Shown here: positions 8,959 to 18,637 of the stretch, in pieces
Layout: every line of letters starts with the position of its first letter
How positions within the stretch are numbered: position 1 is the first letter of the stretch
Source: Micromonospora deserti
GTDB lineage: Bacteria; Actinomycetota; Actinomycetes; Mycobacteriales; Micromonosporaceae
Reading direction: 5' to 3'
NCBI RefSeq assembly: GCF_003236335.1
Contig: NZ_POUB01000004.1
Coordinates: 20,381-84,380, forward strand
DNA length: 64,000 bases
The notes under the pieces: generated by a model
The model's database searches: none
What the model was told of the DNA's origin: nothing
The model's input: only the letters and a program-made list of their open reading frames with translations
Position numbers and translations under genes: made by a program

Positions 8959-9192
8959 ATGACCAAAACTCGATCTCGAGGGGTCCTGCTACGCCGCCTG
9001 GCTGGCGTGGTCGTCGCGTTGCTCGGGGTCTTCACCCTGTTCGGCGGGCTGTTCGTGCCGATCGGGGTGATCCTGCGCGATCCGCGGATCGTGCCCGCGC
9101 CGGAATCCTGGGTGGCGATCTGGATCATCGCGGTGGGCCTGCTGATCGCCGGCTGGCCGGCTCGGCGCCCAGGCACGGGCGGCAGTCGGTAA
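8959..9192 (+). CDS. Small two-helix membrane protein
   Basis: This 77-residue protein has a basic N-terminus and two transmembrane helices (about 16-36 and 50-66). ATG at 8959 is chosen because upstream in-frame residues are not membrane-like. Its TAA overlaps the ATG of the multicopper oxidase by one base, so the two are translationally coupled. The family is not recognised. Its position suggests a membrane partner of the oxidase or sensor kinase. Confidence 0.65.
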   Translation: MTKTRSRGVLLRRLAGVVVALLGVFTLFGGLFVPIGVILRDPRIVPAPESWVAIWIIAVGLLIAGWPARRPGTGGSR

Positions 9193-10725
9193 TGGGGATC
9201 TCCCGCCGGGCCTTGCTCCGCGGGGCGGCCACCCGGCGGTGGTGGCGCTGCCTGCGGCCGGCATGGCCGGGTACGTCTGGAGCACTGCGTACCGCAGCAA
9301 CGTCGGCCAGGTGTCGTTCGACCGGCCGCTGGCCATCCCGCCGCTGGCCCGCGGCGTCCGCGACGCGCACGGACGGCTCCGCGTCGACCTGCGGCTGCAG
9401 ACCGGTCAGACCGAGTTGCTGCCGGGCAAGCGGGCGGATACCTGGGGGGTCAACGGCAGCTATCTCGGGCCCACGGTACGGGTGTCCCGGGGCGACACCC
9501 TCGCCCCGGTGGTGCGTAACGAACTGCCGGAGGCGACCACGCTGCACTGGCACGGCATGGAACTGCCGGCCGAGTTCGACGGTGGCCCGCACCGCATGAT
9601 CCAGCCCGGCGCGGTGTGGCAGCCCGCCTGGCGGGTGGACCAGCCGGCCGCGACGCTGTGGTTCCATCCCCACCCGCACGGGCGTGCCAAGGAGCACGTC
9701 TACCGCGGCGTCGCCGGTCTGCTGTATGTCGACGACGGCGCGGCCGAGGGCCTGCTGCCGAGCGAGTACGGGGTGGACGACATCCCGCTGATCGTGCAGG
9801 ACAAGGACTTCACCCCAGAGGGCCGACTCGACCACGCCAACATCGCCTTCGGCGGGTTCGCGGTCACCGGTCTGCTGGGTTCGGAGATCCTGGTCAACGG
9901 GGTCTGGGGTCCGGTGCTCGACGTGCGTACCGAGCGGGTGCGGCTGCGGGTGCTCAACGCCTCCAACGCCCGGATCTACGACCTGGTTCTCGGCGGCGGC
10001 CGGGACTTCCACGTGGTGGCTGGCGACAACGGCCTGTTGCCGGCGCCGGTCCGGGTCGACCACCTGCGGCTCAGCCCCGGGGAGCGGGCCGAGCTGCTGG
10101 TGGAGCTGCGTCCGGGCGAGCGGGTACGGCTGCGCAGCCGCCCGCCGGAGCTCGGCGCCAATCTGTCGACCGCCTGGCCGGCGGCGCCGACGAGTTCGAC
10201 ATCCTGGAGCTGCGCGCCGCGCAGAACCTGCGCCCGGCTCCGCCGCTGCCGGCGGCCCTGCCGGCGTCGCCCCGACTACCGCAGCCGGCCGCCGGCCGGG
10301 CCGAGCGCGTTTTCGGCCTCGGCGACTTCCTCATCAACGAGAAGGCCATGGACGCCTCCCGGATCGACGCCGTGGTGCCGCTCGGCAGCACCGAGATCTG
10401 GCGGCTGCGGAACGACGTCGGGCTGCCGCATAACTTCCACATCCACAACGCTGCGTTCGAGGTGCTGGAGGTGGCCGGTCGGCGGCCCGAGCCAGCGGGG
10501 CGGGGCCGCAAGGACACCGTCTACGTCCCGCCGGGCGCCGAGGTCCGGCTGCTCGTCCAGTTCGGAGCGTACCCGTCGCCGACCTGGCCGTTCATGTTCC
10601 ACTGCCATTTGCTGGCACACGAGGACGCCGGCATGATGGGCCAGTTCGTCCTCGTGACGCCGGGCACCGACCCGGCGGTGGTCGCGCCGCCGGCCCCCGC
10701 AGACATTGGCCATCATCATGACTGA
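9192..10725 (+). pseudogene. Multicopper oxidase, interrupted by two frameshifts
   Basis: Three frames together encode one Tat-exported multicopper oxidase of about 510 residues. The first frame gives a twin-arginine start (MGISRRALLRGA). A shift near 9215-9245 leads to the main frame with the copper ligands HWHG and HPHPHG. A second shift near 10165-10185 leads to the C-terminal cupredoxin domain with LPHNFHIHN and HCHLLAHEDAGM. Both shifts equal loss of one base. All four copper-binding His clusters survive, so the protein would be active if the shifts are sequencing errors. Such enzymes oxidise Cu(I), phenols or other metals outside the membrane. The gene is coupled to the upstream membrane protein and overlaps the downstream kinase. 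Confidence 0.85.
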
Positions 10726-11962
10726 GCATGTGCGCCGGCTCGGCCGGGACGCCGCATTGGCGGCCGTCGTCGCCGTGTCGGTGTGGACCGTCACCGCCCT
10801 CGCAGAGGAGCCGGCGTCGCTACCGGTGAGCCCGGCCGGCTGGATCCTCGGGTTCGTCCTCGGTGGCCTGCAGTTCGCCCGCCGGCGGCACCGGCTCGCC
10901 GTGCTGCTGGTCTCCACGGCGGCGGTCGTCACGTACCACCTGGTCGGTTACCCGGGGATCGGGACGGCGTGGCCGCTGCTGCTGCCCTTCCTCGGCGCGG
11001 CCGCCAGCGGCCACCTGCGGCCCGCAGCGCTGCTGGCGGTGGCGTTGCTGGCGGGCAACGTCGGGTGGCGGATCCTGGTCGAGGACGAGTGGCCGCTCGG
11101 GGTGCTGGTCGGCGAGGCGCAGAGCCTCGTGGTGGTCGGCCTGGCGCTGGCCGTCGGGGAGGCCGTCTGGCAGCACCGCCGGTGGGCCGAGGAGGTGCGG
11201 CGGCGGCTGGCCCGGGCCGACGAGGAGGCACGCCAGGAGGCCGAGTGGCGGTTGGCCGAGCAGCGACTGGTCGTGGCGGCTGACCTGCACGACGTGGCGG
11301 CGCACAGCCTGGTGGTGATCGGCCTGCAGTTGCGGCTCGCCGAGGAGACCGTTAACGCGGAGCCGGACGCCTGCCGGGCGGCGATCGCCGCCGCGCTGGC
11401 GGCGCACGACGAGGCCGTCCGCGAGACCTCCCGGACGGTACGCCTGCTGCGCGACGCGGCACCGGCGCCGCTGCGGCCCGCGCCGACGCTCGCCGACCTG
11501 GGCCGGCTACCGGAGGTGGCGCAGCGGGCCGGACTGGATCTGCGGGTGGACCTCGACGGGGTGCGGGACGTGCCGGCGTCGGTCGCCCAGGCCGCGTACC
11601 GGATCGCCCAGGAGGCGCTCACCAACACGCTCAAGCACGCTGGCGCCGCCCGGGCGGCGCTCACCGTGCGACGGGAGGGCGGGTCGCTGCACCTCAGGTT
11701 TGCCGATCCGGGTAACGAGGGCGTGGGACGTTCGGTATCGGCGGGATCGCCGCGCCGGGGTGCGTCCGGCTCCCCTGCCTCCTCCGGGCAGGACGCGCCC
11801 GGGCCGCTGGTGCCCGGCCAGGCCTGGCCGGTGGCGCCGGGCGGGCACGGGATCGCCGGGATGCGGGAACGGGTACGCAGCCTGGGTGGCCGGCTGGAGG
11901 TCGGCCCGGACGGCGGCGGCGGGTTCCGGGTGGACGCCTGGCTGCCGGTGAGGGACACCTGA
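10718..11962 (+). CDS. NarL-type sensor histidine kinase
   Basis: This 414-residue kinase has an N-terminal block of about five membrane helices, a HisKA_3 dimerisation/phosphoacceptor domain (LHDVAAHSL, His191), and a C-terminal HATPase with NTLKHA (N box) and GHGIAGM (G box). The ATG at 10718 overlaps the oxidase stop codon, giving coupling, and is preferred over a TTG at 10706. No large extracellular sensor domain is visible, so it probably senses membrane or intramembrane signals. It overlaps the response regulator gene by one base (TGATG). It most likely controls its own operon or the copper oxidase, which is inference from position. Confidence 0.9.
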   Translation: MTEHVRRLGRDAALAAVVAVSVWTVTALAEEPASLPVSPAGWILGFVLGGLQFARRRHRLAVLLVSTAAVVTYHLVGYPGIGTAWPLLLPFLGAAASGHLRPAALLAVALLAGNVGWRILVEDEWPLGVLVGEAQSLVVVGLALAVGEAVWQHRRWAEEVRRRLARADEEARQEAEWRLAEQRLVVAADLHDVAAHSLVVIGLQLRLAEETVNAEPDACRAAIAAALAAHDEAVRETSRTVRLLRDAAPAPLRPAPTLADLGRLPEVAQRAGLDLRVDLDGVRDVPASVAQAAYRIAQEALTNTLKHAGAARAALTVRREGGSLHLRFADPGNEGVGRSVSAGSPRRGASGSPASSGQDAPGPLVPGQAWPVAPGGHGIAGMRERVRSLGGRLEVGPDGGGGFRVDAWLPVRDT

Positions 11963-12741
11963 TGGTCCGGGTGCTGATCGCCGACGACCAGCCGGACGTG
12001 CGCTCCGGAATCCGGGCCCTGCTGGAGCGGACCGTCGACATCGTCGTGGTCGGCGAGGCGGCCGACGGCGCCGCAGCGGTGCGCATGGCAGCGGAGCTGC
12101 GGCCGGATGTCGTACTCATGGACGTGCGGATGCCCGCCCGGGACGGCATCGCGGCCACCCGGCAGATCGTGGCGGGTTCGCCGGACCCGACGCCGCGGGT
12201 CATCGTGCTGACCACGTTCGACTTGGACGAGTACGTCTTCGGTGCGTTGCGCGAGGGGGCCAGTGGCTTCCTCACCAAGAATGTCGCCCCGGACGAGCTG
12301 CGCCGGGCGGTCCGGCTGGTCGCCGAGGGCCAGGCGCTGCTCGACCCGGCGGTGACCCGCCGGGTGATCGAACGGTTCGCCGCCCCACCCGCCGCTGGTT
12401 CCGCGCCGGCTGCCGATCCGGCCGCACCCGTCTCTGGTTCCACGCCGCCCGCCGGTGCCGCGCCGCCCGCCGGTGCCGCGCCGCCCGCCGGTGCCACGCC
12501 GCCCGCCAGTGCCACGCCCGCCATACGGTCCACCGCGCTCGACTCGCTGACGCCGCGGGAGCGGGAGGTCGCGCGGCTGGTCGCCCGAGGGTTGACCAAC
12601 GAGGAGATCAGCGTTTCGCTGTTCCTCAGCATCTGGACGGTGAAGAACCACGTGAGCCGGATCCTCGCCAAGCTCGGCGCCCGAGAACGGGCGCAGATCG
12701 TAATCGCGATGTACGAGGCCGGCGAGCTGCATATCCGGTAG
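11962..12741 (+). CDS. NarL/LuxR-family response regulator
   Basis: This is a 259-residue partner of the preceding kinase. The receiver domain has acidic residues at 8-9, phosphoacceptor Asp54 (VVLMDVRMP) and a conserved Lys in FLTKN. The C-terminal LuxR-type helix-turn-helix (about 195-255) includes LTPREREVARLVARGLTNEEI. The linker is unusual: about 60 residues of Ala/Pro, including four copies of a PPAGA-type hexapeptide encoded by an 18-bp tandem repeat. Length variation in the linker may differ between strains. The pair is the last part of the oxidase operon. Confidence 0.92.
   Translation: MVRVLIADDQPDVRSGIRALLERTVDIVVVGEAADGAAAVRMAAELRPDVVLMDVRMPARDGIAATRQIVAGSPDPTPRVIVLTTFDLDEYVFGALREGASGFLTKNVAPDELRRAVRLVAEGQALLDPAVTRRVIERFAAPPAAGSAPAADPAAPVSGSTPPAGAAPPAGAAPPAGATPPASATPAIRSTALDSLTPREREVARLVARGLTNEEISVSLFLSIWTVKNHVSRILAKLGARERAQIVIAMYEAGELHIR
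12443..12514 (+). repeat. 18-bp tandem repeat, four copies
   Basis: Four consecutive 18-bp units (CGCCGCCCGCCGGTGCCG and close variants) lie in the linker of the response regulator. They are in frame, so gain or loss of a unit would change linker length without breaking the protein. Confidence 0.85.
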
Positions 12742-13021
12742 GACGAATGGCCTGAAGTATTCCAATACCCGTGCCATGGCCTTGAGCTGGAGTTCTGACC
12801 TCCTCCCGCACCTGGCCGATCCGGTGCAGCGGGATGCCCTGCAGAGCACGTAACCATCGAGGTGCGCGACGGTGCAGCACACCGGCCGCTAGTTTCGGCC
12901 ACCGGCATGTTTGCTGGCGTCGGCGGAGTGACGCAAGGAGGAGGGTGCCCCCGCGCTGGTAGGGGGCGTAGAACCTGGAGGCGTCGAGGGCCTGATTGGG
13001 ATTTCAACCACCTTGCAGAAG
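12742..13021. other. Intergenic, no gene seen
   Basis: No convincing gene is visible between the response regulator and the iron box. The stretch contains only short frames without protein-like composition. The promoter of the importer is expected at its right end, next to the iron box. Confidence 0.5.
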
Positions 13022-13040
13022 GATGGTTAGGCTTACCTTA
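13022..13040 (+). promoter_or_regulatory. IdeR/DmdR-type iron box
   Basis: The sequence GATGGTTAGGCTTACCTTA matches the actinobacterial iron-box consensus TWAGGTTAGSCTWACCTWA at 17 of 19 positions, with the 14-bp core TTAGGCTTACCTTA perfect. It ends 74 bp before the ATG of the substrate-binding lipoprotein gene, a normal operator position. Iron-loaded IdeR/DmdR repressor binding here would switch the importer on during iron starvation. Confidence 0.75.
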
Positions 13041-13114
13041 TATGCTGACGCGGCCCGCTCGCCGCATCCGGTGAGCCGGGGCGTGACCCAGCCTTTCGAA
13101 CGACAGGACCCATC

Positions 13115-14632
13115 ATGCGCACCACCTCCCGCGGCCTCTTCGTGGCGCTTGCGCTCACCCCGTTGCTGGCCAGCTGTTTCGCGTCGGGCGGCTCGGGCAC
13201 CGATGCGAAAGCCGGGGCATCCGGTCGTCTGAGGGTCGCCCTCGCGGTGCCGCCGGTGCAGGCCCTGTCCCCGTACAGTAATGACGCCACCGTGCTGAGC
13301 AAGCTCTCCGTGGTCGAAGGGCTCACGGCGCTGGACGCGGACGGAACCGCCGCGCCGGCGCTGGCGAAGTCCTGGACCCAGAAAAACGCCACCACCTGGG
13401 TCTTCGAGCTGCGCAAGGCCACGTTCCAGGACGGCACTGAGGTCACCGCCGAGTCCGTCGTCAACGCGCTCGACCACGCCAATGCGGCCAAGATCAAGCC
13501 TCGCGTCCTCAGCGACGTGACACTGACGGCTAAGGCCGAGGACACCGACAGCATCACGATCAGCACGAAGGCGGCCGACCCGGTGCTCCCGCTGCGACTC
13601 GCCAGCCCCGCGCTGGGGATCCTTTCCACGAAGGCGTACGCGAAGGACGGCACCGTCAGCCCGGTCGGCACCGGAACCGGCCCCTTCGAGATCACCAAGC
13701 TCACCGGGAAGACCACGGCGACTCTGGACCGCTTCGACGACTACTGGGGCGGCAAGGCCAAGGCATCCGGCATCGACGTGACGTGGATCGCCGACGGCGC
13801 GGCCCGCGCCAACGCCCTGCGCGCCGGAGAGGTCGACATCGCCGAGTGGATCCCCACTGCCCAGGCGAAGCTGCTGGGCAAGGACACCCGTCACGAAGTG
13901 CCCTCCGTGCGGACCGACAGCCTGGTCCTCAACACCCGCAGCGGCATCTTCGCCGACGAGTCGCTGCGCGCGGCTGCCCGCGAGGCCGTGGACGGTTCGG
14001 TTCTCGTCGACTCGGTCTTCGGCGGATACGCCGACCCAGCACAGGGCCTGTTCGGACCCGCCATCTCCTGGGCGGCCGACAAGCGTGTCGCGGTGACCGG
14101 CCGCGCGACGGCCGCGACCACCGCACAGGTCAAGTCGAGGACCAACGGCAGGACGGTACGCCTGGCCACCTACACCAACCGCACGGAACTTCCCGAGGCC
14201 GCGACCGTCCTGCAGCAGCAGCTGGAGAAGGCCGGGTTCACCGTGCAGCAGGACGTACGCGAGTACACGCAGATGGAGGCCGACCTCCTCGCGGGCAGGT
14301 ACGACGCGCTCGTCTTCTCCCGGGTGACGCTCCTCGACACTGGCGACGCGGTCGCATACCTCGCGAGCGACTTTGCGAGCAACGGCGTCTACAACATAGC
14401 GGGCCTGCAGGACTCCGCGGTCGACCAGGCCATCACGTCCGCGGCCGCAGAAGGCGACACCGCGCAGCGACAGCAGAAGATCATGCGGGCCGAGGCGGAG
14501 ATCCTGCGCACCGATGCCGTCGTGCCGCTCATCCACGAGAAAGTCGTGCAGGGCATCAGCACCGATGTCGAGGGTGTTGTCCTCGACCCCCGCGAGCGCT
14601 CTCTGATCGACCTCGACACCCGGTTGAAGTAG
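13115..14632 (+). CDS. Family 5 (oligopeptide/nickel-type) substrate-binding lipoprotein
   Basis: This 505-residue ABC importer binding protein has a lipoprotein signal (LTPLLASC, lipid on Cys22). The mature part shows SBP_bac_5 features: the N-terminal SPYSND region, FELRKATFQDGTEVTAESVV, and VGTGTGPFEITK. Relatives bind peptides, nickel chelates or opine-type metallophores. The iron box directly upstream argues for a metal chelate rather than a nutrient peptide. The fused permease gene follows six bases after its stop. The ligand itself is not predictable from the sequence. Confidence 0.9.
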   Translation: MRTTSRGLFVALALTPLLASCFASGGSGTDAKAGASGRLRVALAVPPVQALSPYSNDATVLSKLSVVEGLTALDADGTAAPALAKSWTQKNATTWVFELRKATFQDGTEVTAESVVNALDHANAAKIKPRVLSDVTLTAKAEDTDSITISTKAADPVLPLRLASPALGILSTKAYAKDGTVSPVGTGTGPFEITKLTGKTTATLDRFDDYWGGKAKASGIDVTWIADGAARANALRAGEVDIAEWIPTAQAKLLGKDTRHEVPSVRTDSLVLNTRSGIFADESLRAAAREAVDGSVLVDSVFGGYADPAQGLFGPAISWAADKRVAVTGRATAATTAQVKSRTNGRTVRLATYTNRTELPEAATVLQQQLEKAGFTVQQDVREYTQMEADLLAGRYDALVFSRVTLLDTGDAVAYLASDFASNGVYNIAGLQDSAVDQAITSAAAEGDTAQRQQKIMRAEAEILRTDAVVPLIHEKVVQGISTDVEGVVLDPRERSLIDLDTRLK

Positions 14633-14638
14633 CGACGG

Positions 14639-16390
14639 ATGAGCAGTGCCACGTCGGCCGGTGCCCGCCCGGCCCGGTGGCGCGCGGGCGTTGGCCGCGT
14701 CGTCGCCGGGGCCGCCCTGCTGGCGGCCGTCGCCCTGCTGCCCTGGCTGTCCGGGATCGACCCCGCGCTGACGGTCCTGCGAGCCCGCTCCGCCGACCAG
14801 GATCCCACCCCTGCGCAGTTGGCCGCCATACGGGAGCAACTGGGCTTGGACGAGGGGCCGTTCCGGCATCTCGCACACTGGCTCGGTGGACTTCCGCGCG
14901 GCGACGCGGGCACCTCCTGGGTCTCGGGCGAACCGGTCCTGCCCCAGGTGACGACCGCTTTCGCGGTCTCCGTCACGCTGATGCTCGGCGCGCTCGTGGT
15001 CACGATCGCGGTGGCCGCGCTGGTCAGCGCCCGCACCCTGTACCTCGGATCCCGGCGGCGACTACGACAGGAGCGGACGGGCATCGGGGTCGCCATCCTC
15101 GCCGCGCTGCCCAAGTTCGTGCTCGCCTCGCTGCTCGCCACCGTGTGTGGGGTGTGGTTGGGCTGGTTCCCGTCCAGCGGCTGGGAGGGGCCAGGGTCGA
15201 TGGTGCTGCCCGCACTCGCCCTCGGCGTGCCGTCCGGGGCGATGATCGGCGGCCTGCTCGACCAGTCCCTGCCCGCCGCCCTCCACGAGCCATGGGCGCG
15301 GACCTGGTACGCCTGCGGGCTCTCGCCCGGCTACATCGCCCGGCATGCGCTGCGTCGCACGCTGGCCGGGGTGCTTCCACAGCTCCTGCCGACCGTCGTT
15401 GCCCTGGTCGGCGGCGCAGTCGCGGTGGAGAAGATATTCAACATTCCAGGGCTCGGCCGGCTCGCCCTGGATGCCGCCATTGCCCAGGACCTCCCGCCGC
15501 TGCAGACCGCGACACTGGTCCTCGTCCTGCTCGGCGTCGCCGCGGGCCTGCTCATCCAGGCCCTGCGCCGCGCTCTTCTCGGCCCCGCCCTGCGCGACGG
15601 CGCCCTGCCCGCCCTGCACTCGCCGGCCCTCCCGCGCCGGCACTCCACACGCTGGGTCGCCGGATGCTGTCTGCTCGCCCTGCTCATACTCGTTGTAGCC
15701 GGGCTGCTGCGGGATCCCCTACACGTAGACACGGCAGCCCGCCTGCTGCCCCCCTCAGCCGTGCACCCGTTGGGCACGGACGCGCTCGGCCGTGATCTGC
15801 TCGCTCGGCTGGGTCACGGTGCGCTGCGCACGGCGGGCGTGGCCCTCGCGGTGACGGCGGTCAACACCATCACCGGGCTGCTGGTCGGCATGGCGGGACG
15901 GGTGAGCGCGGGCATGACAGAAGTGATGTCGACGCTGCCGGCTGTCCTGGCCGGACTGCTGACGACCGCAGTGACCGGTCCGTCGGTGTGGGGTGCCGCG
16001 TGCGCAGTGTGCGTGGTCGGCTGGACCCCCTACGCCGCCCAGGCTGCGGCTCTGTTCGAACAGGAACGGGCGAGCAGTCACGTGCTCGCGTCGATCTCGC
16101 TCGGCGCCGGCCGCATGCACCTGCTGCGCCACCACCTGCTGCCTGCGGTGCTGCCCGCCGTACGGCGCAACGCCCTTCTGCGCTTGCCCACCACGGTCCT
16201 CGTGCTGGCCTCCCTCGGCTTCCTCGGTCTGGGCGAGCAGCCACCCACTCCAGAGTGGGGCCGCCTCCTGTCGGAGAACCAGCCGTACGTGGAACTGGCC
16301 CCCTGGACCGTGCTCGGCCCGGCCTGCGCGCTCGTCCTGCTCTCCGTTCTCGCCGTTTCCGCTATGGCGTCGGAGGGGAACAGAGACTGA
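14639..16390 (+). CDS. Fused DppB-DppC-type ABC permease
   Basis: The 583-residue product contains two permeases that are normally separate. The N-terminal half (about 1-310) is DppB-like, with AVEKIFNIPGLGRLALDA as its coupling region. The C-terminal half (about 330-583) is DppC-like, with HPLGTDALGRDLLARL and LGFLGLGEQPPTPEWG. About ten to twelve membrane helices are expected. Spacing to the binding-protein gene implies an operon. No ATP-binding subunit follows; the next gene is on the other strand, so an ATPase must come from elsewhere or has been lost. Confidence 0.88.
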   Translation: MSSATSAGARPARWRAGVGRVVAGAALLAAVALLPWLSGIDPALTVLRARSADQDPTPAQLAAIREQLGLDEGPFRHLAHWLGGLPRGDAGTSWVSGEPVLPQVTTAFAVSVTLMLGALVVTIAVAALVSARTLYLGSRRRLRQERTGIGVAILAALPKFVLASLLATVCGVWLGWFPSSGWEGPGSMVLPALALGVPSGAMIGGLLDQSLPAALHEPWARTWYACGLSPGYIARHALRRTLAGVLPQLLPTVVALVGGAVAVEKIFNIPGLGRLALDAAIAQDLPPLQTATLVLVLLGVAAGLLIQALRRALLGPALRDGALPALHSPALPRRHSTRWVAGCCLLALLILVVAGLLRDPLHVDTAARLLPPSAVHPLGTDALGRDLLARLGHGALRTAGVALAVTAVNTITGLLVGMAGRVSAGMTEVMSTLPAVLAGLLTTAVTGPSVWGAACAVCVVGWTPYAAQAAALFEQERASSHVLASISLGAGRMHLLRHHLLPAVLPAVRRNALLRLPTTVLVLASLGFLGLGEQPPTPEWGRLLSENQPYVELAPWTVLGPACALVLLSVLAVSAMASEGNRD

Positions 16391-16415
16391 GGTCACGGTC
16401 GCTGCGGCGCCCGGC

Positions 16416-18072
16416 TCAGCGCCCGCCAGCCGAGTGCGGCAACCGGAATACGTCGAGGGCGGTGAGGGCGACGTGCAGTTGGGTTCGTTGTCGACCGTTC
16501 TCCAGGTCACGTTCGAGGAGGCGTTCGATGGTCCCGTAGCCGTTCGTAGAGCGCTTGCCGGGAGATCGACTGGCGGCGTGCCGCGAGCGTCTTGTTGCCG
16601 GCCACATCGAGGTAGGTGTGCAGGGTGGCTAGCAGATCGCTGCCGTGCCGGTTGTCGTGCTCGATGAGACGGCCGATGTGCCGCTCTACGTAGTCCTGCA
16701 CTTGAAGGTCGTCGCGCAGCGCATAGAGCAACTCGCGCAGACCTATGTCCGAGTCCTCGTAGAAGGGCCGACCGTCGGGAACCGCCGCGTGCGCCACTCG
16801 GGCGGCCTGGTGGAAGGAGCGCGCTGCGTGCGTGATGTCGAAAATTTCGCAACCGACGCTCACCACGGCGGTGGGATACGAGCCTTGGACGTGCGTGCCG
16901 AGCCGTTCGACCACAGGTCGCCACGGGCGCGAGGGCTTGAGCGCGAGCAGCATCCCGACGCGGGTCGGGGATACGGCAGCGAGAAGCGCGGGTACCCCGG
17001 CCTGCTGTAATTGCCGTGCCAGGTCGTCCTCGAGCTGGGCCTGGTCATCGACGCCTCCGGCGAGCGTGACCAATGCGATCATGATTCGGTGCCCGTCGGT
17101 GGGCACCCCCAGCGCCTCGATGCGGGCCCGGGCCTCGCTCGCCGAGCGGTAGCGCTGCTCGACCAGGTCCAGCAGCGCCGTACGGTGGGCGGCGCGTTCC
17201 CAGGGGCGGCCCTGCATCAGTCGGGCGATGGTCAGCGCCATCGCGGCACGTTCGAGGACCATGATGTGCTCGGCACCGAAGGCGGGCGAGGTGGTGGGGT
17301 CGGGAAGCATCACCAGACGGCCCCATTCTTCACCCTGGTACTCGACCGGGGTGACCAGCCACGACTCCGGCCCGCACACGTCCGTCTGATGCGGCGAGGG
17401 CGTGGCCCGGGAGCGCCGCTCCCACCTGGCGAGCACGTCGGTCGGCGCGCGGCCGGTCGACTCGGACAACATCGCCTGGTGAACCAGGTTCTCCAGAACC
17501 ACGGGGTATCCGCTCATCTCGGCGGCCGCGCGTACCAGCTCCTCGGGCTGCGCTCCGCGCAGCGTCAGGGCGGTGAACGCCTCATGGACCTGTTGGGCTC
17601 GGCGCAGCGTTTCGACCTGGCTGCCGAGGATCAGGGCGTGGACGGTCTGGGTTACGTCAACGAAGTTGACGTCCCTGCTCAACACGATCAGCGGTAGATC
17701 GTTGGCGCGGCAGGCGCGGACGAGCTCGTCGGGCGGTGTGCGATACCGCCTGACCAGTTCGATCACCAGCCCGGCAGCGCCGACCTGGGCCAACTCGTCG
17801 ACGTATTTGCGGATCAGAGTCGGCTCGGTGGGCAGCGGCATGCCGGTGGTGAGAACGAGCTCTCCACCTTTGAGGAACGAAGCGGGGTCGGTGAGTTCGG
17901 TGACGTGTACCCACCGGACGAGACGTGACAGTTGCCCGAGGCCGCAGATGACCTTCGGCTGGCCGGCGGCCAGGACCGGCAACTCAAGCACGTCGGCCAC
18001 GGTGAGCGGGCGCAGCGGCCCCCGATCCGCAGCGTCGTCGTGCGGTCCGCCGGCCTTCGGTGCTGATGTCAC
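16416..18072 (-). pseudogene. PucR-family regulator with a C-terminal frameshift
   Basis: The main frame encodes about 520 residues: an N-terminal PucR sensory domain (LTVADVLELPVLAAG), a GGDEF-like central domain, and the start of the C-terminal helix-turn-helix (SISRQALYERL). Near 16540 the frame breaks and ends early at 16507. The adjacent frame supplies the expected ending, ERLLERDLENGRQRTQLHVA, to a stop at 16416. One extra base in a G run would explain this. GTG at 18072 is the preferred start. PucR regulators commonly control neighbouring purine, GABA or amino-acid catabolic genes, here the divergent aminotransferase. Confidence 0.8.
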
Positions 18073-18298
18073 GGTGAGTAACCCAATCAAGCGGGCGGCG
18101 TGTGCGCAAGAGCGGATCCCCAGCTCAGCGGGCGAGTGTGACTCGCCCCGCAGCCCAACGCCGCCGTCGCGACCGGATGTCGGCCTGACAAAACGTCCAG
18201 TCGGTGCCGGCTGTGGGCGACGGATTGCTCGTTGTCCGCGCGTTCCCGCCTTGCGACGCTCAGGACGACCGATGTACGCGCTGGGCTGGGAGACGAGT

Positions 18299-18637
18299 AT
18301 GACAAATCTGTCGCCGCATCTGCGGCAGGCGACTCCGGTTGTCGCGACCCGTGGGGAGGGCGTGTACCTCTACGGCGAGGACGGCCGGCGCTACCTCGAC
18401 TTCACCGCCGGCATCGGCGTCACCAGCACCGGGCACTGCCACCCGCGGGTGGTCCAGGCGGCCCAGGAGCAGGTCGCCACGTTGATCCACGGCCAGTACA
18501 CCACGGTCATGAACCAGCCGCTGCGCCGTCTCGTCGCCAAGCTGGGCGAGGTGCTGCCAGAAGGGCTGGACAGCTTGTTTTTCACCAACTCTGGCAGCGA
18601 GGCCGTCGAGGCCGCGATGCGCCCTGGCCCCACGTGA
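18299..18637 (+). pseudogene. Class III (GABA/ornithine-type) aminotransferase, truncated
   Basis: Only the first 112 residues of a PLP-dependent class III aminotransferase remain. They include YLYGEDGRRYLDFTAGIGV, the GHCHP motif and FFTNSGSEAVEAAM, which binds the cofactor phosphate. After EAAMR the sequence changes abruptly to recombinase DNA and a stop appears four codons later. The catalytic Lys and the rest of the large domain are missing, so the gene is dead. It diverges from the PucR-like gene, the usual arrangement for a regulated GABA-catabolism operon. Confidence 0.85.

Noticed and set aside
8574..9176. Long minus-strand frame ending in a DHPRVRGEQ-type peptide
   Set aside because: That peptide is the translation of a CRISPR repeat and the rest is antisense to the small membrane-protein gene; not a protein gene.
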